DNA of 64,000 bases from contig VXAY01004974.1 in the NCBI GenBank assembly GCA_013399855.1, positions 62,001 to 126,000 of the forward strand, read 5' to 3'. Origin of the DNA: Oxyruncus cristatus. Lineage: Eukaryota > Chordata > Aves > Passeriformes > Cotingidae. This document shows positions 14,601 to 29,600 of this stretch, piece after piece. Under the pieces are notes generated by a model. The model made no database searches. It saw only the letters and a program-made list of their open reading frames with translations, and was not told the DNA's origin. Numbering within the stretch: position 1 is the stretch's first letter; each line of letters opens with the position of its first letter. Both the position numbers and the translations under genes were made by a program.

Positions 14601-17600
14601 ACATGCATTTGTTTATTCACACGTGAATAGCTAGACCTTACCAATGTCAAAAACTTGCCTGCAATAGGTCAGTGAGAACTTTCCTGCTGATGAGGTGGGG
14701 TATAAGGAGAGGACTTTAAGGTCTGTGTAGATACTGACTTTTCTGGAGAAGCTGCAGTGGAGTGCGGTGAGTTAAGCCCATAATTCTAGTGTCTTATGCT
14801 CATTTAGTGATAGTTCTCTAGCCCCTCACTAATTGTGGCAGAAGCTCAACCAGGTTAAAAGAAAAAAAGAAAACCTTCACCTGTTGTGTGACTACTTGGA
14901 TCCACCTGCTGCAACATAATTCAAGTATTGATTTTAGGACTTATTTCATGATCCCTTCTTCAGCCATTCAGGTCTGTCATTTCAGACCAAAATAAAAAAA
15001 AAAAGGCATTTTGACAGGAAAATTATTGGAACTAAGAATTAAAAATACCCTGATACTATTTAGAACTGTTCTAAATATTGTTTAGAGCTTTAGGTGGGCA
15101 GGCCTGTATCACACAGAAACCTGGAACATAATCCACACTTGATTCATAGGTAAATGCATATATTTATTATATATTTTGTTTACTTGGGATGCTGATGCTA
15201 TTTTCAATAGAAAGAGTTATGTAAAGGAGAGAATTTTTGAGGTACCATTTCAATAAATACCAAATTACTGTTCCAAAGTTAATTCGTGGTAACCATTAAA
15301 AATTGTGAATGGTTCTGCCTTTCCTATGAAAATGCATGTAAGACTTACTGGACTTGCAAGTGACACTGATTGTATTCTTTTTTTTCCCTTGGTCTGCATT
15401 TTGATAGTTTCAAAGACAGTGTGGAAAAATCATCTTATTCTGACTGGCTAATAAATAACAGCATTGCTGAACTCGTCGCTTCCACAGGTCTCCCAGTGAA
15501 TATCAGTGATGCCTATCAGGATCCTCGCTTTGATGCTGAAGTAAGAGATTTTTAGAAATGTAAATATATGTTATCTTTTTGGCATCGCAACTGATATAAA
15601 AATTTTATCATTATATCAAAGTAGCTCTAAAACATGTGAATATTTATTTTGAATTATTTTTTCTAACTAGTATGTGCTCCTGCTGGTCTTCTGGTATTGA
15701 CATGGCTTTAGACAGTAAACACAGATCACTGAATTGTTGTATAACTTTAGGCAGTTACTTTGTATGTGATTCTTTTTTTTCCTATTTATAAGTGATAACT
15801 TCATCTGCCATGTGCTTTGATATTTAGGCAAACTGATTTTTATTGCTGAAAATTTTTTGGTGTTCAGTGTAGCACCACCATCATTGTTAGCACTGGGGCT
15901 GTACACACTGGGTGTAAACAGAACTGATATCAAGGCAGAAAAATGTTGTTTGTGATCTAACTTAGCCAATTAACCTTTTAATTTGCTCAAATACACACTG
16001 GATTAGTTATTTTTTCAAGATATGTATCACTCCCAATAAGAGTTGTTTGTGTATTTTACGGTATCTTACTGCGTTGTTCGTGTGTATGTTATTTATTCCA
16101 GCCTCAGTTAGAAAGCTGTAGCTGCAGATAAAAGTCTATTTGTATACTTAACCTCTAAATAAATGTTAGAATTACATAGAAGGACAAAATCTTCACTGAA
16201 TTCTATCCAGTGAAACTGTATTTCTGTGAAGGAATTAGCCAGCAGTTGGGCAGCACATTAATCAGTGGACAGCCTTGGTCAGAAAGCTTCCTAAACTATA
16301 TTACTGCAATAAGCGTGCTTCAAAGTGTTTCATTTTGAGAATTGGCTTGGTTCGAGTTTTATTCCGTGCGTCATTAAGGGGAGTATCTCTCAAACCCGCA
16401 GAATTTTTTGAAACAAGAAGAATAAAAGGGTCCTGCTGTAAAAAAAGTACAAGAAAACTGATGATAATGCTAATTGGCTGATGCTAATATGTTCAGAATT
16501 TCTAAAAGTACAATTAATGCCTGGGGATTTTAGACACACTAGCATAAAGCATGCCAATCCTTGATGTTTCCAGTTGTACTTTTATTTTATCATGTCCTGA
16601 ATAATTCAGCTGTTTCTTATTTGTTTCACAGTCCTTTCCAAGCTAGAGGCACTGCCCAATTTATATAGAGGAAAAGAAAACAATACAAAAGGCAACAATT
16701 ATTTTCTTTTGATGCGTTCCTGTGAAAATTTAATTCTTAAATTCAGATTTTTCATTCAATTATTTCTGTAGTCAAGTGTAATAGGAGGAAAATAGTATCC
16801 CTTATGACTTAGATAGAATCATACATACAACCATTTGTAGTTAGGAGAGGATATTCTGTTCTCTGCTTCTGTTAAAAACAATATTTTTTTCAGAATGCTA
16901 GTTGTTATTTTCAAATGTTGATGCTCAGTTTTCAATTCCTTCACCAAGAATTTAATACCAGAGTATTTTGTAGTTCATTTCAAGGTGTATATCTGTAACA
17001 ATTGTTCCCCTGCTTCTATGGATTTTAGGTGTCACTGATTTCAGTGATGAGTTCTGAGTATGAATATTAAGCAGCAATCTTGTTAGAACCTGAGTTACAT
17101 CTTTTGCTGGCTGGGAGATCACAGTGACCCCGTTGTGCTTCCAGTATATGAACTATTGTTGGTCTTTTCTTTTATTACAGTTTGCCTGTAGCACTGGCAG
17201 TTTTAGTAAGAGAACATCTGCTGATCTTCTCTGGGAGGGCTCATGCCACTCTTACTCTAATCTCTTTCAAAAAAAGTGTTTTCTGTTCATCGGATTTTGC
17301 AGCAGTGATGCTAAGGAATAAAGCTTATTAACTGTAGAAAAGAGGGAATCAGTGACACTTAGAATAAATTGTGAAGTTGTATACTGTATTAGATAGAAAA
17401 CAATAAATTAGGCAGTAAATTGTCATCAGAACAAAAGGATCTATTATCTCAAATATTGGTTTTTACTCCATCTTTCGATTTCTTACTAACTTGCACTTCT
17501 ACACAATTCCCAGCTTACACTTGAAAACACATATTTCATGTAAGCCTCCTTTTACAGCTGCTTTGCTAAGTCCAATTTCGGTTTGACACTTGGGAAGAGT

Positions 17601-20600
17601 ATTTCTAAGGCACACTTGTTCAGTAGAAGTTGTCTCCATTAATCCACCAGTGTAAGTAACCCAGGATATGCCTGGACATTGCCTCAGTTGCAGTTTGTAT
17701 TTAATGCCAGATCACACTCAAATAGTATAAGCTTTGTGTGTCAAAGCCACCAATGTTTATATTTTCTTTGGCAATTTTTAGAATAAACGTTATGACTTTT
17801 TGTTACTCTGAATGAGGTTTCAGCAGATTTTTTTCTGACTGAGAGCCAATCCATACGGAATGACATTTGTAAACATATACTTAGTCCTTGACATTTCTGT
17901 TACTATAATTTTAAAAGCTGCAAATGGTACCTTCCACTAATGGAAGCTCTCAATTCTACATTTCAGGCTGACCAAATTTCTGGCTTTCACATAAGATCTG
18001 TTCTGTGTGTTCCTATATGGAATAGCACCCACCAAATAATTGGTAAGACCTTCCTCAAAGCTGCATAACTTTTGTGCTAATGTAAATTTAGTTCTGTCTT
18101 TTTAGTTCTGTGTTCCTTGTCTTCTTTTTCACAGCTGAACATTGTTAAGTTATGGTACCTAGGATGCATGCTAAGGCTACACCCAAGAAGGGATAATTGA
18201 CTTGGATACTGCATAAACTTTTTCAGCTTTCCAATTGTGTCACTGTTAAGTTACATATTGAATTGAAACATTAAGACTAATGAAATGAAAACAAAAATTC
18301 TAACAATACAAGTGAAAAATTTTTGATGTTTTTCTTGGGTCCCCCTCTTTAGTACACTACTCAGGCAACTGTTTCTGCAGCCAAGCAAATGGTCATTTCC
18401 CTCTAATGATACGCAGTCAGGGAAGACTTACTGGAGGGGCTGTGGCAGCTGTCAGGGTTGCCTGTTGCAGTGGTGTTTGCTGGATCAGGATGTGACAGGG
18501 TTTTATGGGATGTTTGGTAGCAGGCTTCCCAGCTATGCTACACCTGCAGTTGGCCCTGTTTTACCTACTTTGGGCACAAAAGGGAGTGCTGTTTTTAAAT
18601 AACAATGCCAGGTTTCCTCTGCTAACTTTCCACAGTAGAATTGACGTCAAAGCCATAGCAATTTAAATTATCAGGGCAAGAGTTAGATCCCTGTGTGTTG
18701 TGGCTGTCAGGGAGAGCTGAGATCAGTAGTGCATTGCTGAAGGCACTGGGTATCATGCAGGGTATTTGAGCTTCTTTAGCAGAGATGATGTGGGAATTGA
18801 GTCTTAAAAATACAGCTTGTTGTTTGGTGTAAAGTGTGCATTATCTTAAAGAAGTAGAAAGAATCTGATTCCTTGACTGCTGATGACTCTTAAAGGATTT
18901 TTCTAAGGCTAAATGTTGTAGCTAAATGAAATAGATAGTTTGTTGCAGTAGAAATCAGTATTAGTTCAGATACAGACAAGAGCTTTGAACACTTTTTCAA
19001 GTGGTTTAAGGAAAATGCATTTTTTTCATTGGTTCAGTTAATTAATGGATCAGTCATGAGTGAAAAAAGTACTTATATACCCATGCTAAACCAAGATTTT
19101 TAAGAATGAAGGTACTGATTCAGCACATTATATTGCTAGCTCCAAATTGCTAGAACAACTTCTGTGATTGCTGTTAGCAAAATGCTCAAGTCCTTACTCA
19201 AACAGATCTTTTAACTTGTTGTGAAAAGCAGTGTGAGTGACTTTTAGATTTGCAGTATTATAACTTACAGAGTAAAGAATAACAATTGAAAGTAAACTGA
19301 GTACTGGTATCAGTGCAATCAGACTTTTGCATGTTTGTGTCTGTTTAATGGTTTTCAGAAGAAATATTTGCAATTTTCCTTTTCAGTTTGAAATATGTAT
19401 TTTACATTTTACCAATGAATAAAACACTCTGAGAATTAATTCACATTAACTCTTTCTAAAGGGGTAGCTCAAGTGTTGAACAGGCTTGATGGGAAGTCCT
19501 TCGACGATGCTGACCAGCGACTGTTTGAAGTAAGAGGCATTTAGTTTCTTAGCATTAACATACTTTTCAGCAGGATTTGGTATTTCTGAGTAATGCTAGG
19601 GAGGGGGGAAAGAATATGTTGTATATATTTGGGGTTTGATATTAATTCTCAGAACTCATCACTTAATAAAGTTGCATCCTAATTAAAACAAGTTTTTGGC
19701 ATCTGATCTCTCTCATCTGGAGGCCAGTGACTCACCTGCATTCTTAAGATAACCTGTCTAAGCATGATTATTCCTAATATTTCCATGCAATTTCTTTTAA
19801 TGATTAAGCCAGCACTCATCTTTGTGTTTGTATTATAACTGATTTATAACTTACTTTCTTTTCTCTTTTTCCCTCTTTTTTAATTTTAGGCTTTTGTTAT
19901 TTTTTGTGGCTTGGGTATCAACAACACGATTATGTATGACCAAGTGAAGAAATCCTGGGCGAAGCAGTCTGTGGCTCTTGACGTATGTGTACATCTTCAT
20001 GACACCTGTTCTTACTCCTGAGTGTCACATGTAAAGGAGCCTGCTGCTCCTGGATTTATTCAGTTATTTATTTATATATTTATTCAGTAGTTAGAATAAT
20101 CTTGTGTATCTACCTCTCTGCACTTTGTGTTGTCCTATTAAGGTAATGCTGAAGGGAAACTTTCTCAAGGTACATTTAGATGTAGAGCTCGTGTGTAGCT
20201 TTAGTATTGAATCTGGATATCTTGTTAAATGCTTGTGCTTTTTACATTAGAAGGTGCAACAGTGGTGGTAGAGAATCTAGTTTCTTAGAGATGTAAGTGT
20301 AGGAATTAATCTACATGTTATATGTATCTCCTTGTCAGTAGGATTTTTAGTATCAAAAGTAACATCTGCTGATCTCTTATCAGATGTATGTCTTGCTAGA
20401 ACAGAGTCAGAGCAGGATGGGTGACAGCTCAATAAGGGCTCTGCTGTGGGTCAAGGCCAATACATAATGCAAGGTCCTGCCATTCCAGCACATCATGATC
20501 ATGTCTTTCTATGAAATACTTACAGAGGAGCTAAATGGATGGAAAGCTTTCTATTTTTTTGCTTATTGCTTTTCCTGTTTCAGCTCCACTCCAATTAATG

Positions 20601-23600
20601 AAATCTACCAGCTCCTGTGAAGTAAGTTCTAAAATGCAGAACATTTTAAAAAAACTATGATCATTTAAACTTCTGTAAGCAGATTCAACAATTCAGCACT
20701 ATTCTCTATCATGGATCTGGAGATTTTAATTGTAATGATATTAAAAATAATCTTGGCAAGAACAAAGCTTGGAGTTTTGAGGATAGCTTTACAAATCTGC
20801 ATTACTTCTACTAAAATAATAATTGAGAACACGTTGATTGAAATTTCAGATCTTTCAAAAAACATTAGGCAAGACCAATTAATCTTAAAACATTCTCTGA
20901 TGAAAGGGTAACTTCACTAAGATTTCAGTACCATTTTAAATTCCATAAGCGTTAAGTGAAGAAAATGATCTAGTGACTCTTGGGTATGATCCTGTGCAGA
21001 CTTTAGAGCTGGACTCAGCCTCTTCTGTGATTCTGTGATCCCTGATGTGTGCACCCTTTAACTGTGTAACTCCTTTGAGTTTATACAGTACCCACCATTA
21101 CAATAAGAACCATAAAAATAGTATTGGCCTGAATAAGATCTGAATATCTCTCCAGTAAAACAAAAACTAAACTGGATTGCTATGAAGAGTCTTTTTTTGA
21201 CTTTGCTTTAGGGTTGGAAATATTCATCTGTGTGTTGGGGTTCTATGCTGTGGTGCACACAGGCATATTAAGGCTTTTTTAAGTCAGTCAGACTGTTTGT
21301 GTTAGAAAACTGTATGAGCATAAGTGGCTTTATTTATTATTATTCTATATGTATTCACTTAGGAGGAAAAGAGACCTTGTCAGGCCTCCTGCAAGATCCC
21401 TTATTCTTTAAATGTCACATTCATGAATTAGTATAAGCCCTCATATGTCCCAGATACTTGTGCAATATGACACCTTAGAATGAATACTCCTCCTGGCAAG
21501 AAAAACAAGCAGTGCCAGATATTGCACTCAGATACATAGGGATGAAAGTTAACATAGACATTTGTTATTTGCTACTGAAAGAAAAGAAAATTAAAATTTC
21601 TTGGTTTAAAATACAGCTTCTTTCTTAGATCTAAAAAAGACTAGTAACCATATAGCTTACATGTGGAGTAGAGGTTTGATAAATGGCCGCTACTCCTTAA
21701 TAAGGAGTGATTCTTTTTATAAATGAACAACAGCGCTTGATAATATTTGTATAAAGTGATGGAAGATAGCACAAAAGTACTTAACAGTAGAATTGTATAA
21801 GCTGAAGGACTGTGAATCCATGCTTTATTAGTATTTATGTATTTAGCTAGAATGGCAATGAATGGCACTTGAAAATGACATTGATATCAGATGTAAAATA
21901 AATTAATTTGATATATGCCATAATAAAATTCTTATCCAGATATACTGATACAGGTTTTTATATGGTATGCTCATAAGGCTGACTAATGAATAGAAGACCA
22001 AAATTTAAATAAATGATGGTGACAGTTGACAGGAGGATACCATAAAATTCAAAACCAGGGTAAATGTGGTTTCTTATATTAAGGATACAAAATTTGCAAA
22101 TTATTAGAAGATTAGAATAATAAATACTAAGGAAGACTGTAAAAATCTAGAGGGATATAATGAACGCGGGTAGAGGAGAAACTTGACTAGAATTTTGGTA
22201 TTAAGTGTAATCTGTCATAGCAGAAGACATAATTTTACTAATCTTACTGATTTCTGAGAGTACTGACAATATGGTTGAAAAGAAAAATAGATACTACTTG
22301 AGAGAAGACATGATGTGTAGTTATAGAAAGTAAAATGTGGGACAGAAAAAACGAATTGGTGTTTGTTATTTATCCTTTTATAGTGCAGGAATGAATTCCT
22401 GTTACTGCAAAAGGTGACATCTCTAAAATTGATAAGAGTAACTACATCTTGGGACTTATTGCCACGAGGTAGTGTAAGTCAATTTGAGATACAGTTTAGG
22501 TATTTGTATGAGTAGCAGAGACATTCACAGATGAAAATTATTTCAAAGTGAGAAGTATATATCAAAGATAAGCAGATCGGGTGTTGCTGTGTGGTGGGGA
22601 GGACCTGTCCTGGCCAGGAGTGCTCTGGCTCTGTGAGGTCCCCCATGGGCCAGCACCTTCCCCCACGCACAGTCAGTGCTGGTGAGTCCTGTACATAGGA
22701 TGGCTCTTGCACCTTCTGGAGTGCTTGTTCAACGTTAGTGTTGTCACATAAGATAGAATGTATTCCATATAAATGGATGAATACTAACAGGTAATAAGAG
22801 GAGGTTTGAGGGATTTTTTATTTGTGGTGCATTTTATTTGATGCTGTCGTGTCCAGAAGGGTATTGAAAAGAATGTCAAGTGTAGCACAGAAGTGCAGTG
22901 ATGTGCCACTAGCACAGGCATGAAAGCAAAAGACATTATTTAAGGTCTGTAAGTCTACTGTTATTTTTACATTAAATTCTTTCTTTTGATTGTAGAATTC
23001 CAAGAGAACAAAGTAGGAATCCTTATAATATTAAATTACTTATTGTTCATGATTCTTTATAAAATTCCCTGCAACATAAATGCCAAATGTATGCCTGATA
23101 ACCTGCAATTAGCTATTATGTGCTGCCATTCAGAACTGAATTACTATGCATAAATATTAATTAAATTTGCTTTAAACGTAATTGATTAGACTGTAGTACA
23201 GAGCCCTGATAGTTCTATTTTCTTTTGTACAAAACTGCTTTTTATCTTTTGTTCTGAGGCAGGTGTTGTCTTACCATGCAACGTGTTCAAAGGCAGAAGT
23301 TGATAAATTTAAGGTAAGATTTAAGTTTTTAGTTATTTCTGAAAATACAACAATAAATTGAAATGGATGTGGATTATCTGAGAGAAAATTTTTACATCAA
23401 AAGCAGAAAATCTTAATTAACAATGATTTATAAAGGATGTATCACATGTTAGGCTGTTAAGCAGGGAAGGTGGGGAAAAAAAAAATCTTTCAAAGGATAA
23501 AGATCTGCAGTGGTGGGTGCATAGTGGCCCACCAAAGTTCCATTGCCCCAGCACCAGCTGCTGGCACTGCGTGTCAATGTGGTTTGGTGGCCTCCTCAGC

Positions 23601-26600
23601 ATGGACCACCATAGGGAAGTCATACCACGTAGGAGATGAGGAAGAGGCTAGAGAAAATGAGAGGAACTTGAGACTTTACGTGCTTATAGCGTGGAAGCTG
23701 TCCTGTATTTACTAAAAAAGCAGAGCATTGACTGTCAAGACTGTGTGTAGGCTCACAAGGCTGCATGGGAGGGTGAGGAATCATTTAACTTCTGTAAGCT
23801 CCCTGGGCAGAATGTTAAAGTGGTGTGTTCTGAATGTAGCATTGCTAGGGACCAATAATTACATGTTCTCTCTGAATACTGCCTTGCCATGGGATAGAAA
23901 GTAGGGGGAGCAGTGACCTTGCTCTTTCATCAATGGCAGAACTGCAGAGCTGCTTTTGTGATAGACTTAGTTTGTCTTTTTCTGCTTGAGGAAACACTTG
24001 GGGTGACACTGCCCTTGGCTGTGAGGGCTCCTCAAAGCTGTTTGGGAGGCTGTCGTGGAGTGTGTCAGTGTTGGTTTCCTGTACGTAAAGAGCATCAGAG
24101 ACTGTGGCGAGGTCTGGGCGGCAGATCAGGGCTATTGTGACCCCGCACTGCTGGCATTCCCTGCTCTAGCACCTTGGCACCTGTCTGGCTGAAAAATGGC
24201 TGTTGGGTGGTTATTTTCACACTTGTCTGTCAGGCTGGAACCTGCTCTCTGCACCATGGGGGTGATTGTGGTGGAAGGGGGAAGACATGGGTGAGTTCGC
24301 AGAGCTGATACTGATGCGTTACCTGGGCTGAGGAAGGGCAGCTCTTGTTAGTTAATTAGTTTGTAGATTATCAACCACATAGGGGCTGTTCCTTAAGACT
24401 GTGTCGACATCTGGTGATAAGGGTATAATATGCTCCCTCCATTGTAGTTACTGGTGCAGTTGCCCACACTTTTGTAAGCTGAAGATTAGATTACTGAATT
24501 ATTACTGGAGTCAACATGCTTGGAGATCATTCCAACACTGCAGCCAGAGGAGAATACTTCTGTGTGCATAATAAGTTGTATTCTGTGTCTGGCAAAAAGA
24601 ACACTGAATACTGTTGAGAGAGAGAGGAAAGAAAGGAACAGAGGACCATGCAATTTTTTATTTTGATTTGTATCTTCATTTACCTTAAAATAAGCACCTG
24701 TAATGTAGTTTCTATGACTGTCAGGATTCCACCAGTGTCTTTGTACACACCAGAAGGCCATCCTTCTTGATTGCTGTCAGCCACTGAAAGACAATTCTCC
24801 TTCATGGTCTGTGTAGTTGAAATAACAGCCTGCTATATTACTCTTTGGACTTAGATGCTGGTGTGATGAGAAGCTAGTCTACTTGTTTTCCCAGGTGACT
24901 TCATTAATAGATACACCAGTCTCCAAGAAAGAAATGTCACATCACTACCCATTTACCTTGAAGGCATGCAACTATATCCATTTAATGGCTAATAAGTAAA
25001 AAAGGGAGTGAAAAGCGTTTATTCATTAATAACTCCAAAAGATATATTTTTTATAAAGAACGTAGATGAGAAAATAAGGTATATTACCAAGCTATGCTTA
25101 AATTAAGCTAAGCTATTTTTTCAGAAAAATTTTCCCTTTCCTATATGGTTGTCTCATTTCCAGCTCCTGACAAAATGAGTCCCAGGTAGTCTGTGTTAAT
25201 GCTTCACACTGCTGGATCTAAAGAAATAAAAAGAACAAAAACCCAGAGATGACCAGCATGTCTTGTGGGCCCGTGACGCAGAGCTCATCCCCAGGGAGGG
25301 CCATCCATCTGTGGGATGAAATTACTCCCATTTCCCCACTTGCAGAGCTCTGGCAGCCGGTCTCCCTGCTGAGATCTCCCGAGGCATCCTACCCTGAAAT
25401 CATTGCGCTTTTCTCTGTTTGTTACATTGTTATATTTTGTATAAGCCCTTTGTTGTATTAGGGTCATCTTCTAGGCTTGACTGGCTAATAAACCATCCCT
25501 CCCTCTGGGGGTGTTTGGGGCTAAAACTGTCCCCTCTCTTCTTGGTGATTTATTGGCAGATGTCAGAGGAAATGTCTGTTATGATTTACCCAATGTTCTG
25601 GCTCAGGCAGAGCAGTAACACACACACATGATAGAAACATCTAAATGAGAGTGATGCCAGTAGTTCACTATTGGCTCCTGACTGACACGAGACCCAACAG
25701 TAATTAATGACTTTGGAGTGAGAATGCATTTGAGTTGATACTTTTCAGCATCTTGCCCCACACGTACTGGAACTAGATCCCAGCAGCTTGGAAATAATTA
25801 CATATTCCTGTAGTACAAGTTGTTTATTTCCCTCTTTGTAATCTTATATTTATGGTCTTAATAAAATGCTTTTCTATTAATATTTTATTTTTCTAAGATC
25901 TCAAGAATATTCTGATAAAAATGAAAAATGGCAAATGTACCTTAAGTTTATTTTTCCTCTGGCTTTTACCAGTGAATTATTTTATTGCATTATAGAATGC
26001 AATAAAAATAGCAAGACTAGTTAAAGTTGATTTTTTTACTTGAAATTCTTTCAGTAATTTCTTACTGTTAGTGGATGGATGCATAAACACACAAATTCAC
26101 AAATATACCAGCTATCTTTTTAAGAATTAAACATAATCACTGTGACCAGATTCTGTAAAATAAATAACATTTATTTCTGTTTCTTCTAATTCCATCTAAG
26201 AATTAATGAAAAACAAAAGAAAACAAACCATACCAAAACAAAATGAAAACAATAAGAAACCCTTACCAAAAAAATACCTTTCTCCAGTTGCTCAGCTGGG
26301 AAAAAGTGCAAAGCACAATTGGTTGTGGAGCTGGAAAATATATAGGGAAGTTCAAAGTATGGAACAATGAAATGTGTATGAAAATGAGCCATGTCATGCA
26401 ATTGACCAATTCCATATCTGATTTCTACAATTGTCTAAAAACAAAGCAGCAATGTAGATTCACATGGAACATTGAAATGATTTTGCACATTTTTGAGGGG
26501 ATTCCATTTCTGGTGTTTCCAAAATATAGCTTTCATAATAAAAATCTGAAAGCTAAGTTTAAAAATGCTTATATGACTAGAAATTGTTCTATTATGAACA

Positions 26601-29600
26601 ATTAAATTCTCTATTAAAAAAAAAAATCTCTTTTTTCTCAAAAGAGAATCCAATTTTGTGAATCACTGTTGTAAAAGTCTGTGTCACCAGTCCTTTTCAT
26701 GATTTGGGGATTCATTAGCACTTGGGCTTGCAGGCGCACACTTGTCTGGAGGGCGGTGTGAGCAGGACCGGTGTGGGCTCAGGCACGCTGAGGTGCTGCT
26801 CTGCTGACCTGGGTGGAGCCACTCGCTCAGTCTGCTCCCCATGCCCAGGGCAAGTGGGAATGGAAAATTCAAGGCCTTAACCCAGTGTGAGCTTGTTTTA
26901 GTGATAAGAGGGGGCTTAGCTCTGCGGGTAGACACAAGTCTGCAAAGACCTGGATTCAGAGCCTGAGCAAATCCTGGAGTCTCTGTAGGTGATAACCTGG
27001 CCCCAGGGGAGGTAATGGGAGGTTTGCCACTGATTTCAGCAGGATGTTGCTGGTTTTTGGCTTTGTTTGGCATTTGTGAAATTGCATAGTAATATTTCCT
27101 CTGCCACCTTGCCTCTATTAATTCTTGGTAGCCAGTCTTTTGCAATGTGTTTTCTGACAGAACAACACCTCTGAAAACAAAAAAAAAAAGATAAAATTTT
27201 AAGACCCCGTTCTCTTTTAATGCTAGTTTAACAGGTAGGTTAAGTGAAAACTTGAGTTGTCATGCAGTAGAGAATGGGTTGTTTTTCCTGAAAATGTGTA
27301 GGTTTTTAAAGTGGGGGAAAACATGGAAGTTAAATTGATAGAATTTCAGTAACAGGCAGTTGAATCTGAATTACTTTTCTGATATCTATGGTTATTCTTC
27401 TCTTTAGAATATACACTTCACTCCCAGGTTCTAAGAAAGAGGGTGAGACTTTTGTGCATGTTTTGTGGGATTAAAACAAGAGCAATGAAAACATAAAATT
27501 TGTAGGAAGTATTGTATGTAGACTATCTGTTGCCAGATTATTTTACATTTATTTACTTCTAAATATTTTTCAACTTTTTTATATTTGGATTATTGTGACT
27601 TCAAAAAAATTATTTAAATCCAATATCCTGTTAAGTTCATACAAACAGCATAATATTTTTTTGGTTTTCTGATAAGTGCTGCATCTCTGTGACAGGGAGA
27701 TTTCTGATGCTATTCCTCCAGATACAAGAACTAAAAATAAACTTTTCTTTCCATGGGCTATTGCAAGTAAAATAAAAAAATTTACCTTGAGTGCAAACTT
27801 TTCTTGTATATCCGAGAATGTGTGAAGTCTTCATCCTGATTTATCACAATGCTTCTCCTCACTTGAATCTACATAACTATACTAAATTCAAACTGAATTT
27901 TGGCAGGATAATCTAAAGTAATGCACCAATGAATCATACCTGTATCAATACTAATTTTATTTTTCAAGAAGTTAGAAATAGGTATGATTTTATAAACTCT
28001 GGCAACTCAGTTCTCCCTTGTATTTTAGCCTTGAAAGACCATTCTGTTATTTCCATTGTGTGCTACAGTTAGTGCTTAGCTATAAGCAGTTGTATGATTG
28101 CAATAGAATAATCAGACTTCGCTAGTCTTACATTTATCTAAGATTGATGCTATCCTTTGGCATTGTCCTGTAGTGCCAGGTTTCTTCTTCCTGAAATCCA
28201 GGCTTTCCGAGCCTAAATATAGCTGTGTGAATGTAGAAAGCCAAGATACATGAGTAAAGAATGCAGAATTGTGTCCAGGACGGGATATTTATAGCAAGAG
28301 TTACTGACTTCTGAGACAGTAATGAACAAGTTCTGTGAGTTAGCAAGCAGTCCCACAAACACACATCACCTTTAAATTTAACTAATGTAGTTTCCAAAGG
28401 GAATATGTAAACACTGTCCTATTATGGGTAATGTACAAGAAGCTATTTTTAAGAAGCAAACCTAATTGCGCAGCTGTGAATGGTGTAAGCCAGATCAATA
28501 TTTAATGACTGTGATGCATTATTTATAGCCCTTTGAGAGATTCCCTTTTTTAGGTCAAACAGCACACAGGAGAGATACACAATGGAAAATTATGTATCAC
28601 CTGCTTTACAGGAGCTTCGATTTAAAATGTGGCATGAATAACAATTCCTGCATTTCTCAGTTTTGTAGCCTGAGGTGTGGCTATTTAAGTCCTACCTTGA
28701 CATAGGGAGGCTTCTGTGTCTCTCTTCATTTAACTGAAAAACAATGGAATGAGTTGAACCAAAAAAAGCAACGACTTTGATTGCTACTGTATATGACAAT
28801 GTAAACAGTTGAATTCATGAAAAATGATGGATCTAAGTGAACTTGATACTGGAAGTGAGTTACATGTAATTGAAAAGCAACTTGTTTTTCATGTCTTATG
28901 CACCCTTAAATGCCCCAGAGTGGGCAGCACAATATAAAAATTGAATTTTTTTATACTAATTTTATCCCAAATCTCTGAAAGGATTGGGAAAGCGTTCCTA
29001 AGCTATGTTATTTTCTGCTGTGACGCCATCTTTCAATTTATAACTATTTTAGTTACTTTTATATCCTTGTAATTAAATCATTTGTAGTGGTTTATAACAA
29101 TTACTTTATAGTCTTCCTTAGTAATTAAATTTCAGAAAGGCAATCTGGCCTTTGTGTTTCAGACCGTTTATGAAATATTGTCATAGAATATGAGGTTTTT
29201 GATGTCATTGATGACAGTGCTGTTTCAACCTGTTTGGTAACCTGGGTTTACCAAAAACCAAAGGCATGTAGTCACACTGCCAAGCCACGATCCCAGCCAT
29301 GTGTAGGGTGAAACACACACAGTTCTGTAGAGACCTGCAGTTCTGGGTAAGGGTGAAGCTCTTCACACGCTTCAGTAGTTTCCAGATTGTCCTCCAAGGC
29401 TAGTCGTACAGACTCCTCTTTGACTGTCACAGAAGCCTGGCACTGGGTTTCTCCCCACTGCTATTCCAGCTGCTCAAGTTCCACTGAGAATAGAAACAAT
29501 TAAAAAGAAAAAGAAATAAAAGGAAAAAAAATACGAAAAAAACATTGGGAGTAAACAGGTCTTAAGTGTTAATATGTTCCCTTTTTCCCTTTAGAGAAGG

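Noticed and set aside
20690..20910. GDFN-like string in translation, considered as a LINE endonuclease remnant
   Set aside because: Only a four-residue match with weak flanking similarity in very AT-rich DNA.
26684..27145. 153-codon minus-strand open frame, Pro/Ser-rich
   Set aside because: Sits on a GC-richer patch and overlaps an ancient repeat-like piece. Open by composition rather than by coding constraint.
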